A DNA stretch of 64,000 bases, taken from positions 868,001 to 932,000 of the forward strand of contig NZ_CP139979.1 of assembly GCF_034424525.1 (NCBI RefSeq). The letters run 5' to 3'. Within the stretch, counting starts at the first letter, position 1. Each line of letters starts with the position of its first letter. Of the stretch, positions 54,274 through 63,279 are shown piece after piece. The notes under the pieces were generated by a model that made no database searches, had not been told where the DNA came from, and saw nothing but the letters and a program-made list of their open reading frames with translations. Made by a program: the position numbers and the translations under genes. The DNA comes from Sphingobium yanoikuyae. Lineage in GTDB: Bacteria; Pseudomonadota; Alphaproteobacteria; Sphingomonadales; Sphingomonadaceae.

Positions 54274-54969
54274 ATGGCAGATCACATCCGGTCCGAACAC
54301 CTTGCGTTGCTGGCACGGGCTAAAGCAGCGCTAGCACCTCATGCAAATGGATCGAGCGACGTTGCGGCGATCATAGCGGATCTCGACGTCGCCATTTCAA
54401 GGATCAGCCAGACTCCGGTCCCCTGGTCCATTCCGATCCATGTCGCGCTGATCGGCCATGGGCAGGGAACCAGCCTCGTCGCTGCGGTCAGTCATGAGGG
54501 GCTGCTGGCCCAAGTCGCGGTCTATTGCCGATCGCAATGGAGTGAGATCAATGAAGACCGCGATCCCGCGCAGCTCGATCCGGCGATCGTGGTGCGGGAT
54601 TATTTCAATCACCATCCGGAAGACCGTCTTGTCAGTCATATGGAATGGGTCGATCCCGACCTTGGCTATGATGCCGACAAGCTTGAGATGGGCAACTATC
54701 TAGCCTTATCCTCATCCCATATTTCATGGCCAACGACGCTGAGGCTCGACAAATGGCTGACGCGCGATCCCTCTGATCGCCCCATCAGTATCGCTGATAC
54801 CCATTATGGCTGGTTTATCGCCACCCTCCCGTCTTCGATTGATAATGAGGCGGAACTCCCGGGCGATCTTCTTGATGTCCTGGCATTCGCGCAAAACAAA
54901 GGTTGCAGCTACCTGGTCCTGGACCGCGATGCCCCCGCTTCGGATCGGCTTCCATGTTTTGAGTGGTGA
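54274..54969 (+). CDS. Hypothetical protein with DUF5983-like C-terminal half
   Basis: The 231-aa protein starts with a helical, charged N-terminal half and a region PWSIPIHVALIGHGQGTSLV. The last 90 residues (LALSSSHISWPTTLRLDKWL, THYGWFIATLPS, CSYLVLDRDAP, LPCFEW) fit the plasmid-borne DUF5983 pattern. Function is unknown. A short perfect hairpin (GATCG/CGATC, 54218-54232) lies before the gene. Confidence 0.7.
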   Translation: MADHIRSEHLALLARAKAALAPHANGSSDVAAIIADLDVAISRISQTPVPWSIPIHVALIGHGQGTSLVAAVSHEGLLAQVAVYCRSQWSEINEDRDPAQLDPAIVVRDYFNHHPEDRLVSHMEWVDPDLGYDADKLEMGNYLALSSSHISWPTTLRLDKWLTRDPSDRPISIADTHYGWFIATLPSSIDNEAELPGDLLDVLAFAQNKGCSYLVLDRDAPASDRLPCFEW

Positions 54970-54977
54970 CCGTCTGC

Positions 54978-55042
54978 TTGGAGAAAAGGGGGAGGGGTTG
55001 AGGTGAGCGTGAAGATGCGCTCGGTCCTCAGGAGAAATCCCC
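54978..55042 (+). promoter_or_regulatory. GA-tract plus hairpin leader
   Basis: Purine run (54981-55004), then GAGCG (55005-55009) and CGCTC (55018-55022) as a stem, then CAGGAG and the ATG at 55043. Confidence 0.55.
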
Positions 55043-55693
55043 ATGTCCTACGACATAGCCTTTCGACACCAGCAGGCTCTGGATCCCTCGGCACTGACCA
55101 CGCTGCCCAACTCCCTCTACGCGCTCAACGCCGCCATTGAGGACTGCCGAAATGCGGGATGTGCTCATGAGAGCGATCCCGCGGTAATTCTGCTCGCGCG
55201 CCATCTTGGTGCCATCGCCAGCCAGATCGATCGTCCCAACATCGAACTGCGTCGTTCCTGCATGGATGCTATCGCCGATCTTCGGCGCAAGCCTGCCCTG
55301 ATCGCGTTGGCCCACAAAGGTGTCGCCTATGACGAGCGCGCCAAGAAGCTATTCCATTCGGACGGTAGGAAGGCGTTGCGGGCGCTTGCCGACGCACTGG
55401 GCCTCGCCGAGGATAGCTACTCCCTAACGTCGCAACGCGGGGGTGTCGCCGTCTCGGGCGAGGTCACGCTTCACGGTGAAAATATCTACGTCCAGCTCAG
55501 TCTCGGTTGCATGGGCGCAGGCCGCGAGGTGATGTTCCGCAAGGTCAGCGGCCGCAAAGACTATGTCGGCGATCGCAACCACTGGGCTTCAGTTCACGAT
55601 CTGGTCCTTCAACCGGCGCGATTTGCCACGCGCATCCGCCGCGAACTGCATCTTCCCCAATCGGATGCCGCCACAAGCCGACTGGTTGCCTGA
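55043..55693 (+). CDS. Hypothetical plasmid protein, 216 aa
   Basis: CAGGAG precedes the ATG. Helical N-terminal half, beta-rich C-terminal half (GGVAVSGEVTLHGENIYVQL). No family is recognised. Followed 12 bp later by another small gene, so probably part of an operon. Confidence 0.7.
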   Translation: MSYDIAFRHQQALDPSALTTLPNSLYALNAAIEDCRNAGCAHESDPAVILLARHLGAIASQIDRPNIELRRSCMDAIADLRRKPALIALAHKGVAYDERAKKLFHSDGRKALRALADALGLAEDSYSLTSQRGGVAVSGEVTLHGENIYVQLSLGCMGAGREVMFRKVSGRKDYVGDRNHWASVHDLVLQPARFATRIRRELHLPQSDAATSRLVA

Positions 55694-55705
55694 GGGAGAC
55701 CCGCC

Positions 55706-56167
55706 ATGGAAATCATTGTCACCCGTTCCCGCATCGCGGGGACGCTGCCCCACTATGAATATCGCGCTCTCGTTTCCGCCGACGCCATCGACGAGGTGCG
55801 GCGCAAGCGGGTCTGCGTCATCAAGGCGCCTGCCGTTGCCGGTCGTGTTCCCTGCCTTCGCATCGCTCCGGTTATCGCGCCGGATCGCTATTTTGAACTG
55901 AACTCCGCAGCGCGCGACGCTTTGGGACTTCGGCTCGGCGCGCTCGCCAGGCGCATCGAGACACTGATCGTGCGGATCATCTTCCCGGAAATGACCGCCG
56001 ACTTTCTCCGCCCGGTCTTCACGCTCGATCATGATCCGGGTGATGCCTGTACCATGACGGATATTGACGATCTGACCGGAGCATATGATCGCCTCGGACC
56101 GATCTTCGATATCCTGACCGCCTTCGATCTTGGTCTCCGCCAGGATTGCGAGCGGCGCGCGGCATGA
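55706..56167 (+). CDS. Hypothetical protein, 153 aa
   Basis: GGGAGA precedes the ATG. Begins EIIVTRSRIAGTLPHYEYRA; contains VIKAPAVAGRVPCLR. Soluble, no recognised family. Confidence 0.65.
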   Translation: MEIIVTRSRIAGTLPHYEYRALVSADAIDEVRRKRVCVIKAPAVAGRVPCLRIAPVIAPDRYFELNSAARDALGLRLGALARRIETLIVRIIFPEMTADFLRPVFTLDHDPGDACTMTDIDDLTGAYDRLGPIFDILTAFDLGLRQDCERRAA

Positions 56168-56197
56168 CATCGTCCAGGACCTGAAAGGAATTCCTCC

Positions 56198-56536
56198 ATG
56201 CCTGAGACTTCCGCTCCCGCCCTGGCGCTCGAAACCGCGGCCTGCCTCTGGGAAGCCGTGCTGGACCTGCGGGACAATCCGGTCGGCAATCCCGACACTA
56301 TGGAGCTTGCACTACATATTCGCGCCTCCTTTGAGGCGGCCGGCACCGCCACCATGCGAATGATCGTTATTGGGTGGACCGATGCTGTCGACGCGGCCTG
56401 GACCAAGATTGCCGACGATTATCTCATGAGTTTCGATTGGGATTTCGTGCCTGGCTGGATTGTCCGCCACATCGACTGGTCCGAACCCGGCCATCCGGCC
56501 ATCAAGCCGGATAGGGCCATCCCCGCCAATCTATAG
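56198..56536 (+). CDS. Hypothetical protein, 112 aa
   Basis: GAAAGGAA precedes the ATG. Trp-rich, acidic C-terminal half (DWDFVPGWIVRHIDWSEPGH). No recognised family. Confidence 0.6.
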   Translation: MPETSAPALALETAACLWEAVLDLRDNPVGNPDTMELALHIRASFEAAGTATMRMIVIGWTDAVDAAWTKIADDYLMSFDWDFVPGWIVRHIDWSEPGHPAIKPDRAIPANL

Positions 56537-56614
56537 GCGAGGTCCGTTTCCCTGATCCAGATTGCCATCCGGGGAGGCGGCGCAACCGACACAGCCTGTC
56601 AGACAAACACCTAA

Positions 56615-56639
56615 CCGCTCCGCCCACACTGCGGAGCGG
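56615..56639 (+). promoter_or_regulatory. Hairpin before the 159-aa gene
   Basis: CCGCTCCGC and GCGGAGCGG pair perfectly (9 bp) over CCACACT, 4 bp before AAGGAG of the gene at 56659. Confidence 0.55.
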
Positions 56640-56658
56640 GCGAAGGAGAATTGCGCAT

Positions 56659-57138
56659 ATGAGCGTTATCGGACACAATCACATTCGCAAGGTCGAGAAC
56701 TTTGATGCCTATGAGGTTCTCGCCCATCCGCTTCCTTCCCGAGACGATCGCGTATTTCGGCGCCATGAACCGGAAGGCTCGAACGTGTCGATCACCTATG
56801 CATCGCACGATGTCAGGATAGCACGACCAACGGGTATCGGCAGCAAGGGCCGAATGGCCATTTTGATGCATCACGGACGCGGTCGCTTCGCGATCGAGTT
56901 TTACGAGAGTGCGTTACCAATTGCTGCGGCGCTTCTCAGCCTTCCGGAGCGCGAGCAGTACGCTCTGGCTTATGCGATTTTTGAACAGGCCGACGAATGC
57001 GCCGATGGCGCTCGCGCAGCCGAAGCGAGGCGCTGGGCCGACGCATTTGCGGACGGCCGCATTCGCAAACGTCGCAGTGGCGGGAAGCGCTATGTCCATA
57101 TCGAAACCCCTGCCGAGAAGGCGATACGACTTTCCTGA
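56659..57138 (+). CDS. Hypothetical protein, 159 aa
   Basis: AAGGAG lies 11 bp before the ATG. Soluble protein with a beta-rich N-terminal half and a helical region AAALLSLPEREQYALAYAIF. The basic C-terminus (GRIRKRRSGGKRY) could bind nucleic acid. No recognised family. Confidence 0.65.
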   Translation: MSVIGHNHIRKVENFDAYEVLAHPLPSRDDRVFRRHEPEGSNVSITYASHDVRIARPTGIGSKGRMAILMHHGRGRFAIEFYESALPIAAALLSLPEREQYALAYAIFEQADECADGARAAEARRWADAFADGRIRKRRSGGKRYVHIETPAEKAIRLS

Positions 57139-57289
57139 TCGCCATTGAGGACCTGGAGCCTCGTTTGGGCCCGTTTTCGTCGTCCGGCGCGCCCTGAACC
57201 CACCGACCCATTTCAGGCACCGATCCCGCCTCGGTGTCGCGCATCACCTGTCCCCTGCGCACAGGGCAGGGGCATCGAAAGGATGTTCC

Positions 57290-58777
57290 ATGACCAGCTT
57301 CACCGCAACCTACAGCCCCGAGGATAACAAGATCCGCATCTACGCATCGTCACGCCTCGACCCCGAAACCTATGCGCGGGTCAAGGAAGCCGGCTTCAAA
57401 TGGGCGCCGCGGCAGGAGCTTTTCGTTGCTCCCAAGTGGACCCCGGCGCGTGAGGACCTGGCCGTCGAACTGGCCGGTGAAATCGAAGCGGAAGAGATGA
57501 CACTTGCCGAGCGTGCAGCCGTCAAGGCCGAAAGACTCGATGAGCTGGCACACAAGCGGCACCGTCAAGCCAACGCCTTCGCACGCCGCGCCGACGAACT
57601 TTCACAGGCATTCTATGGGGGGCAACCTATTCTTGTCGGCCATCAGAGTGAGCGTCAGGCGCGCAAGACGCAGGAACGGATGCATTCAGCCTCGACCGCC
57701 GCCGTCAAAGCCGAAAAGGCCGCAAACTACTGGCTCGGTCGCGCCAGCGATGTGGAGCATTTCGCCAACATGAAAGGCGATCCGCGGGTCCGCGCCAACC
57801 GGATCAAAACCCTGTTGGTGGAACTGCGCGATCTGCAGCGCGGAATCAACGCGGCATATGCGGCGCTGGCGATCTGGGAAAAGCTCAAGACCGATGAGCA
57901 GATACGTCACGCGCTCGGCAACATGAATGCCCGCGAAACATGGTCGAACTATGATCTCTACCACAAGGTCCAGGAAGGGGAGATCGCGCCGGCAGACGCC
58001 AGGCAAATGTGCATAAATGGTGCATCCCGCGCGGCTTACGGTCCCACGCGCCGACGCTGGATCGAGCATGTTTTGAACCGACTGGCCTTCGAGCGCTCCA
58101 TGCTGGGCGATGTGCCCCGTTATGACGGGGATCTCACGCCAGTCATCATCCAGGCCTTCACCCGCGAACATGGGGCCGAGAGCCCGAAATGCACCGCAAC
58201 CGATCCAGGATATTTCCAGCTCGAGAGCCCGGTCCCGCTTCCGGCGCATATCGCATCGGAAACCATGCTCGTGCTGAACGACGACGGGTGGCGCGATCTC
58301 ATGCAGGCGGTCGGCTACATCGTGCCTGGGAAAAAGGCGCGCCGTGTCTCGGCCAAGCCGGAAGGGATGCCGTTGGTCAACCCATCGCGGGAGCAGGCCG
58401 AGCGTCTCCAGACGATCTGGAATCTGCGCATGGCTGCCTCCTGCAGGGGCAAGGGGCACACCGCCAAGTCCGCTGAGGTGTATTCGACGACGCAGGCCAC
58501 CTATTCCGCCAATTCAAAGGGAGATTATGCCCCTTTCAAGACAGTGGAAATCGCGGCGGATGGCAGCCGCATACGCATGGAGTGGCAGAAACATGTGCGT
58601 GTGCGGTCCGGCGAACCGGTCGCCCGCATCCGGGTCTCAACGATCGGCGGTGAATTCTACAAGCCCGATGCGGTGGTTGTCCTCAGCGACAAGCCTGGCA
58701 AACCCCTGCCGATCGACCTCGATACCCTCGAAGCGGAAGCGCGCCGGGTAGCGATTGAAGAGGAGGTCGCAGCATGA
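57290..58777 (+). CDS. DUF3560 domain protein
   Basis: The 495-aa protein starts with the DUF3560 signature (YSPEDNKIRIYASSRLD, RVKEAGFKWAPRQELFVAPK) and a long coiled-coil/helical middle (AVKAERLDELAHKRHRQANA). The C-terminal region is mixed alpha/beta. DUF3560 proteins are typical of conjugative plasmids; role unknown. It overlaps the methyltransferase gene by ATGA. Confidence 0.88.
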   Translation: MTSFTATYSPEDNKIRIYASSRLDPETYARVKEAGFKWAPRQELFVAPKWTPAREDLAVELAGEIEAEEMTLAERAAVKAERLDELAHKRHRQANAFARRADELSQAFYGGQPILVGHQSERQARKTQERMHSASTAAVKAEKAANYWLGRASDVEHFANMKGDPRVRANRIKTLLVELRDLQRGINAAYAALAIWEKLKTDEQIRHALGNMNARETWSNYDLYHKVQEGEIAPADARQMCINGASRAAYGPTRRRWIEHVLNRLAFERSMLGDVPRYDGDLTPVIIQAFTREHGAESPKCTATDPGYFQLESPVPLPAHIASETMLVLNDDGWRDLMQAVGYIVPGKKARRVSAKPEGMPLVNPSREQAERLQTIWNLRMAASCRGKGHTAKSAEVYSTTQATYSANSKGDYAPFKTVEIAADGSRIRMEWQKHVRVRSGEPVARIRVSTIGGEFYKPDAVVVLSDKPGKPLPIDLDTLEAEARRVAIEEEVAA

Positions 58778-59424
58778 AGCGCAGCGTTTACACGCGCCCC
58801 GACAAGCCGCTGCGTATCGCCGTGAAGGCTCGGAGCGATTTTGCGAAGGTTGAAATCGCGTCCACGCCCGAGATCATCGCCATCGATAAATTCACGGAAT
58901 GTCATGTGACGCCGCCAGAGGTCGCGGCACGCATGGTGCGCTATCTCGGCGAGGTCGGCGACTATCTCACCCTGGAGCCGAGCGCCGGGACGGGCAGCCT
59001 CTCCCGTGCCCTGATCGAAAGCGGGCACAGCCCGTGCGAGCTCGTGCAGGTCGAGCGCCATACCAAGCTTCTGGCGCCGCTCTACCAATTTGGAACCGTG
59101 ATCAATCGCTGTTTCCTCGAATATTCGGCGGAGGTTCGAGGGAAGGTGGAATTCGCGCGCGTCATCATGAATCCGCCCTTCAGTCAGGTTCGCAGACATA
59201 TAGCCGCAGCCCTCGACCTGATGGGACCGCATGGGCATTTGGAGGCCCCGACGCTTGTTGCGCTGGTGCCTGTCACCTTCGAGACCGTCGACATGGAAAC
59301 GCTTGAACATCTCACCGACGATACCTTCGCGACGGCGAGAGTGCGGACCAAGATCATTCGCATTCGGACAGGGGCAACCCTGCATCGCGATAAGACCGGG
59401 AGCATCGACAAATGGACACACTGA
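58774..59424 (+). CDS. SAM-dependent methyltransferase (plasmid DNA-type)
   Basis: The 216-aa protein has a SAM-binding motif LTLEPSAGTGSLSRAL, and the adenine methyltransferase-like motif IMNPPFSQ. It contains no target-recognition domain of its own. Its Glu-Pro-Ser-Ala-Gly-Thr-Gly signature matches the one in the large helicase fusion. Coupled to DUF3560 by ATGA; the next gene overlaps it by 13 bp. Confidence 0.85.
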   Translation: MKRSVYTRPDKPLRIAVKARSDFAKVEIASTPEIIAIDKFTECHVTPPEVAARMVRYLGEVGDYLTLEPSAGTGSLSRALIESGHSPCELVQVERHTKLLAPLYQFGTVINRCFLEYSAEVRGKVEFARVIMNPPFSQVRRHIAAALDLMGPHGHLEAPTLVALVPVTFETVDMETLEHLTDDTFATARVRTKIIRIRTGATLHRDKTGSIDKWTH

Positions 59425-59618
59425 TTTCGTTCTCGATCCAGCTCAAGATCGGATCGTTCGCCGATGAGCCTCCGACACCGACGCAGACCGATCTCGACTA
59501 TATCGCTCGCTCGATCCGTGATGCGGTCGAACATTATCGCGCCAATGAAGGGCTGACCGATGAGGACTCGTCCATATGGGTGCAGAACGTCACGAGCGTG
59601 ATCGCAGAGACGGGCTGA
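59412..59618 (+). CDS. Small hypothetical protein, 68 aa
   Basis: Overlaps the methyltransferase end. Acidic, with LDYIARSIRDAVEHYRANEG helix. No recognised family. Confidence 0.55.
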   Translation: MDTLISFSIQLKIGSFADEPPTPTQTDLDYIARSIRDAVEHYRANEGLTDEDSSIWVQNVTSVIAETG

Positions 59619-59629
59619 ACCGATGTGCA

Positions 59630-59688
59630 TAAGGGAAGGGGGAGGAGAGGGGTGCGACATAGGTGTCGCGGCAATCCCAGAGGCTCAA
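59630..59688 (+). promoter_or_regulatory. GA-tract plus hairpin leader
   Basis: AAGGGAAGGGGGAGGAGAGG, then GCGACA (59654-59659), TAGG, TGTCGC (59664-59669) as a perfect 6-bp hairpin, then AGAGG and the ATG at 59689. Confidence 0.6.
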
Positions 59689-61389
59689 ATGACATTTCCC
59701 AGCACCATTCACACTATGGTCGGTCAGTCCCTTCTCACGAAAATCGGAAGATTTTTCAATGGAAGTGTTCAGGATGTTCTGACTGAAACCATCCAGAATA
59801 GCAGGCGTGCCGGCGCGACCCGAATCGATATTTCCAGAGGTGGGGCGAGCGACACTCCTATACTATATATTCGTGACGATGGGCGCGGAATTTCCGATCC
59901 AACCAAATTTCTGACGCTCGGTGATTCCGGATGGAGCGAGAGCATCGCCCGGTCCGAAGACCCAGCCGGGATGGGCGTATTCAGCCTCGCTGGTCGCAAC
60001 GTCACCGTGCGTTCCTATGCCGCAGAACTCTCGGCGGCCTGGCAGGTCACGATCACGCCCGATGCGTGGGAAAGCGGCAAACTGCTCGATCTTGTTCCTT
60101 CCTCGATCGCCAAGGGCACCGAAATCGAGATCGATCTGCCCGCAAGCTGGGCCAGCGCTCTCGAACAGGCAGTGAAAAATGCCGCACGCTTTTGCCCTGT
60201 TCCCATCTATTTCTGCGGGAACCGGATGCCCCATGAAGACTTCCTTCGCGATGCGGTTCGGGTCGAGGAATGGAACGGCTGCCGCATCGGCATCTTCGAC
60301 GCCAAACATGATCTGCCACGCGAACTGGTTCGAATGAACTTTCATGGTTTGACAGTGCCGTGCCGGTTGCCGCATGTTCAAGATGCGGATGGTGGTCTTG
60401 GCTGGTGTGCCAAGGTCGATATCGTTGACGCACCTACGCTTCAACTCGTGCTGCCGGCTCGCAAGGAGGTCGTGCAAAATGCTGCGTTCAATGCGCTGCA
60501 TGATGCCTGCGAGGAGGCAATCTACCGCACTGTCGCCCGCGAGGGCCACCACCGGCTCTCTCATGCCCATTGGCTGCGAGCGAAGGCCCTGGGCGTATCC
60601 CTGCCCGAAGCAGCACCCTGGCTTTCGCGATGGGTGCCACGCACCGCAGAAACGGACAATGCTCTTCTGGGTGACCGGGTGGCGGGTGGGCGAATGATCC
60701 TTATGCCGACGGACGAGCCCTATATCGAGCAGTGTGTCGGCCGCGGCATTGCTTCAAAGCCGTTGCTCGGTGCAACGCCCGTCGATCCCGTCCCCGAGTT
60801 CGTGGGATACAGCTGGTATGACGCACTGCCGCGTGTGCTGGGTTGGTCCTTTCGGGTCCAACAGGGTAACGGTGATATCTTCGACTATGCTGCGGATGTG
60901 CAGCTACCGCAGGGCGTGACGTCCGGCCCGGTCGACGCGATCACCCTCGAGATCGCCGTGCAGGAAGCGGGCAGCTCCGACGAACCCGCGGAGGTTATCG
61001 CATTGCCCGCCGATCTCCTGATCGTTCCCGGCGATTGCTGGACCGATCTCGAAGAGGTCGCCATCCTGCTCACGCCCGACTGCACAATCGAGCCTGGGGA
61101 CCTCGCATCCCTTCTCGAACGCGCCTGTTTTTACGCCAGTGACGATTGCGACACCGACAGTTACGAAACGCAGCAGGCTGCCTTCGAAATGCAGGCGCGC
61201 TTTACCGCCAATCTGCTGCTACTTGGCGAAGATACCGCGATCATCCAGCGTGTCCACGAGGCAATGCGTCAACATGTTTCCTGGTTGATCCCCAAGGACC
61301 GGGCGATCACCGTGCGCGCCGTCAACTATCAGGTCGAAGCCGCTTTTGCGGACAATGACGACGCACCCGCAGTAGTCGCTGCCGAATAA
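59689..61389 (+). CDS. GHKL-type (Hsp90-like) ATPase
   Basis: From the ATG at 59689 the protein has 566 aa. The Bergerat fold is shown by the N box with Glu33 and Asn37 (TETIQNSRRAGA), the metal/adenine motif IRDDGRGI (Asp64) and DPAGMGVFSLAG. The remaining 400 residues are beta-rich with an acidic end and match nothing I know. It has no kinase His and no MutL or gyrase signature, so it may be an ATP-driven chaperone or DNA-related switch of the plasmid module. Confidence 0.82.
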   Translation: MTFPSTIHTMVGQSLLTKIGRFFNGSVQDVLTETIQNSRRAGATRIDISRGGASDTPILYIRDDGRGISDPTKFLTLGDSGWSESIARSEDPAGMGVFSLAGRNVTVRSYAAELSAAWQVTITPDAWESGKLLDLVPSSIAKGTEIEIDLPASWASALEQAVKNAARFCPVPIYFCGNRMPHEDFLRDAVRVEEWNGCRIGIFDAKHDLPRELVRMNFHGLTVPCRLPHVQDADGGLGWCAKVDIVDAPTLQLVLPARKEVVQNAAFNALHDACEEAIYRTVAREGHHRLSHAHWLRAKALGVSLPEAAPWLSRWVPRTAETDNALLGDRVAGGRMILMPTDEPYIEQCVGRGIASKPLLGATPVDPVPEFVGYSWYDALPRVLGWSFRVQQGNGDIFDYAADVQLPQGVTSGPVDAITLEIAVQEAGSSDEPAEVIALPADLLIVPGDCWTDLEEVAILLTPDCTIEPGDLASLLERACFYASDDCDTDSYETQQAAFEMQARFTANLLLLGEDTAIIQRVHEAMRQHVSWLIPKDRAITVRAVNYQVEAAFADNDDAPAVVAAE

Positions 61390-61464
61390 TCCACGCTTCA
61401 TCGAACCATGACCGGGCCGGCGTCCTGTACGCCGCGCCTGGTCGTGCCTGCCAAGGATGCACCT

Positions 61465-61884
61465 ATGAATAACGATCAATTCGACACGCTGGTCGATGAT
61501 GCGACCCATGCGGTCAACAACCTCATACCCGACAAATATCTGGAGCCTTTGGGCGACAGCGCACGCAGCGGCCTGCTCGTCTCGATCAACGATGCTCTGA
61601 CCGGAATTCTGCGCGACATTATCGATGTTGATGAAGGCAATGGTACGCGGGCCTGCACGATCGCCGGAATGATTTCGGAACTGGTCGAAACCCATATTGG
61701 CAAAATTGACGAAGGTGGTGAGGCCGCTGACGATCGTCCGCCCCATGTGATCTCCGAGGTTCATGGCACCAGCGCGAATATCGACAGCATCGCCAGTTGT
61801 GACGTCGAGGGGGCAACACAAATCTATCTCGTGCTCGACGATGGCACGGCGTTTCGCATCACCGTGGAAGCCGTGACCCTATGA
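61465..61884 (+). CDS. Hypothetical protein, 139 aa
   Basis: The ATG at 61465 follows AAGGATG. Acidic protein (FDTLVDDATHAVNNLIPDKY, GATQIYLVLDDGTAF). A 6-bp hairpin CGGCGT/ACGCCG (61418-61434) precedes it. Coupled to the next gene by ATGA. Confidence 0.65.
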   Translation: MNNDQFDTLVDDATHAVNNLIPDKYLEPLGDSARSGLLVSINDALTGILRDIIDVDEGNGTRACTIAGMISELVETHIGKIDEGGEAADDRPPHVISEVHGTSANIDSIASCDVEGATQIYLVLDDGTAFRITVEAVTL

Positions 61885-62078
61885 TCGAAATGCATATGGC
61901 CCTCCGCGCCCTGCGCCGAATGGCGCTTGCTTCCACCCAGGGGGACCTGGACGCTGCCAGACTGGATGCAGCGGACGTTCTGGACCAGGCCGGTTGGGAG
62001 AAATCCGCACGCCACGTCATAGACTGCATCGGCGTTCCGGTTGCCCCCGCCAATGGCGAGGAAATCGCATCGGAATAG
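61881..62078 (+). CDS. Small hypothetical protein, 65 aa
   Basis: Starts within the previous stop (ATGA). Helical (MALRALRRMALASTQGDLDA). No recognised family. Confidence 0.6.
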   Translation: MIEMHMALRALRRMALASTQGDLDAARLDAADVLDQAGWEKSARHVIDCIGVPVAPANGEEIASE

Positions 62079-62151
62079 GGCACCGTTCCGATCCGTCTCC
62101 CCGGTCACATCATCCCGCCGCATCCCCACCATATCTTAGATGGAGGACATC

Positions 62152-62340
62152 ATGACCTCATTGTCTGCCCTCAGAAACAAGCTTTGCCGGTTCGAGCATG
62201 CGTACGCCTGCGCAGTCCAGCTCCGAAAGGCGACCGGCCGCAACCAGTTCGTCGTTCGGACCGGCAATCCGCTCCAGCCGTTCCGCGTTTCCGAAACCAT
62301 GCCGGCTGACGACGAACACCTGCTTGTCCGTGTGGCCTGA
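62152..62340 (+). CDS. Small hypothetical protein, 62 aa
   Basis: GGAGG lies 7 bp before the ATG at 62152 (an ATG at 62140 lacks one). Contains AVQLRKATGRNQFVVRTG. No recognised family. Confidence 0.6.
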   Translation: MTSLSALRNKLCRFEHAYACAVQLRKATGRNQFVVRTGNPLQPFRVSETMPADDEHLLVRVA

Positions 62341-62455
62341 CCTTCCAGCAACCAACCCGCCGGCGCCACTCGCCGAGCCGTAAGCGCGCACCTCACTTAG
62401 GCCGCCCGCTGAGCGTGGAGACACTCTGCGCATCTCACCAATAAGGAATCCTACC

Positions 62456-62953
62456 ATGTCCAGAAAGACCGACAACGGGCAGACTCTGCCCGACCCGTTG
62501 CTGCGCGCGACGCATCGCTACGGCTTCTACAAATCCAGCGAAGACCTCCATGTGAACGTCGAGGTTCTCGAGGCCCATGATGAAACGTGCCTGACCCTGA
62601 CGCTTGTAGCCGCTACCGAAGGCTGGGACTCTCTCGGTAAACAATATCTCTACGGGCTTGTGGCTCTTCGCCTGTCTGAAGACTGGACCATCCTGTCGTC
62701 GGGCGAACGCTATTATGTGCTCACCCCGCCGCAGCCGAAGGAGAACCCGCCCGACGTCAAGCCTGTCTGCTCTCGATGCGGAAGTGATCGCGTCGTGCGC
62801 GATGCCTGCGTCCGATGGAGCCAGATCACCCGCGGATGGGTGCTGATCGACGTACATGAATGCACATTCTGCGAGGCCTGCGAGGCGGAGGGTGATGACC
62901 TCCTCCATTGGGCGGCGAACGATGCGTCACAGCCGCCGGAAGCAGAGCAATGA
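62456..62953 (+). CDS. Hypothetical protein with zinc-ribbon-like C-terminus, 165 aa
   Basis: An N-terminal beta-rich part is followed by CSRCGSD and CTFCEAC, spaced about 40 residues apart, a plausible four-Cys zinc site. Coupled to the next gene by ATGA. No named family. Confidence 0.65.
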   Translation: MSRKTDNGQTLPDPLLRATHRYGFYKSSEDLHVNVEVLEAHDETCLTLTLVAATEGWDSLGKQYLYGLVALRLSEDWTILSSGERYYVLTPPQPKENPPDVKPVCSRCGSDRVVRDACVRWSQITRGWVLIDVHECTFCEACEAEGDDLLHWAANDASQPPEAEQ

Positions 62954-63279
62954 CCGGCCCCAATGGAACGCACGTGCCACCTTCGGAGGACGTGCGGCGG
63001 TCGCCGCCAGAGATAGAACTGCGCTGGCGCGACGAGAACTATGGTTCGGTCTACGCGGTTGCCGCCTTTCGCAACTATGCAGGCACCTTCGCGTGGAGCG
63101 AGCGTACGCACCAGCGTTTCCGGGGGTGCCTCAAACGAGCGGGCTTCGAATTCCATCATGGCCGCTGCTCTTACATCGCGAAATCGGGGGACCGGGCGGA
63201 CCGCAAGCGAGCATTGTGCGACGAACTTGCCGCCGCTGGTTTCAAGATCATTCATGGCGATGTGCGGAACCAGACGTGA
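62950..63279 (+). CDS. Hypothetical protein, 109 aa
   Basis: Starts in the previous stop (ATGA). Alpha/beta protein (SVYAVAAFRNYAGTFAWSER, RGCLKRAGFEFHHGRCSY). The next gene overlaps its stop (GTGA). Confidence 0.6.
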   Translation: MTGPNGTHVPPSEDVRRSPPEIELRWRDENYGSVYAVAAFRNYAGTFAWSERTHQRFRGCLKRAGFEFHHGRCSYIAKSGDRADRKRALCDELAAAGFKIIHGDVRNQT

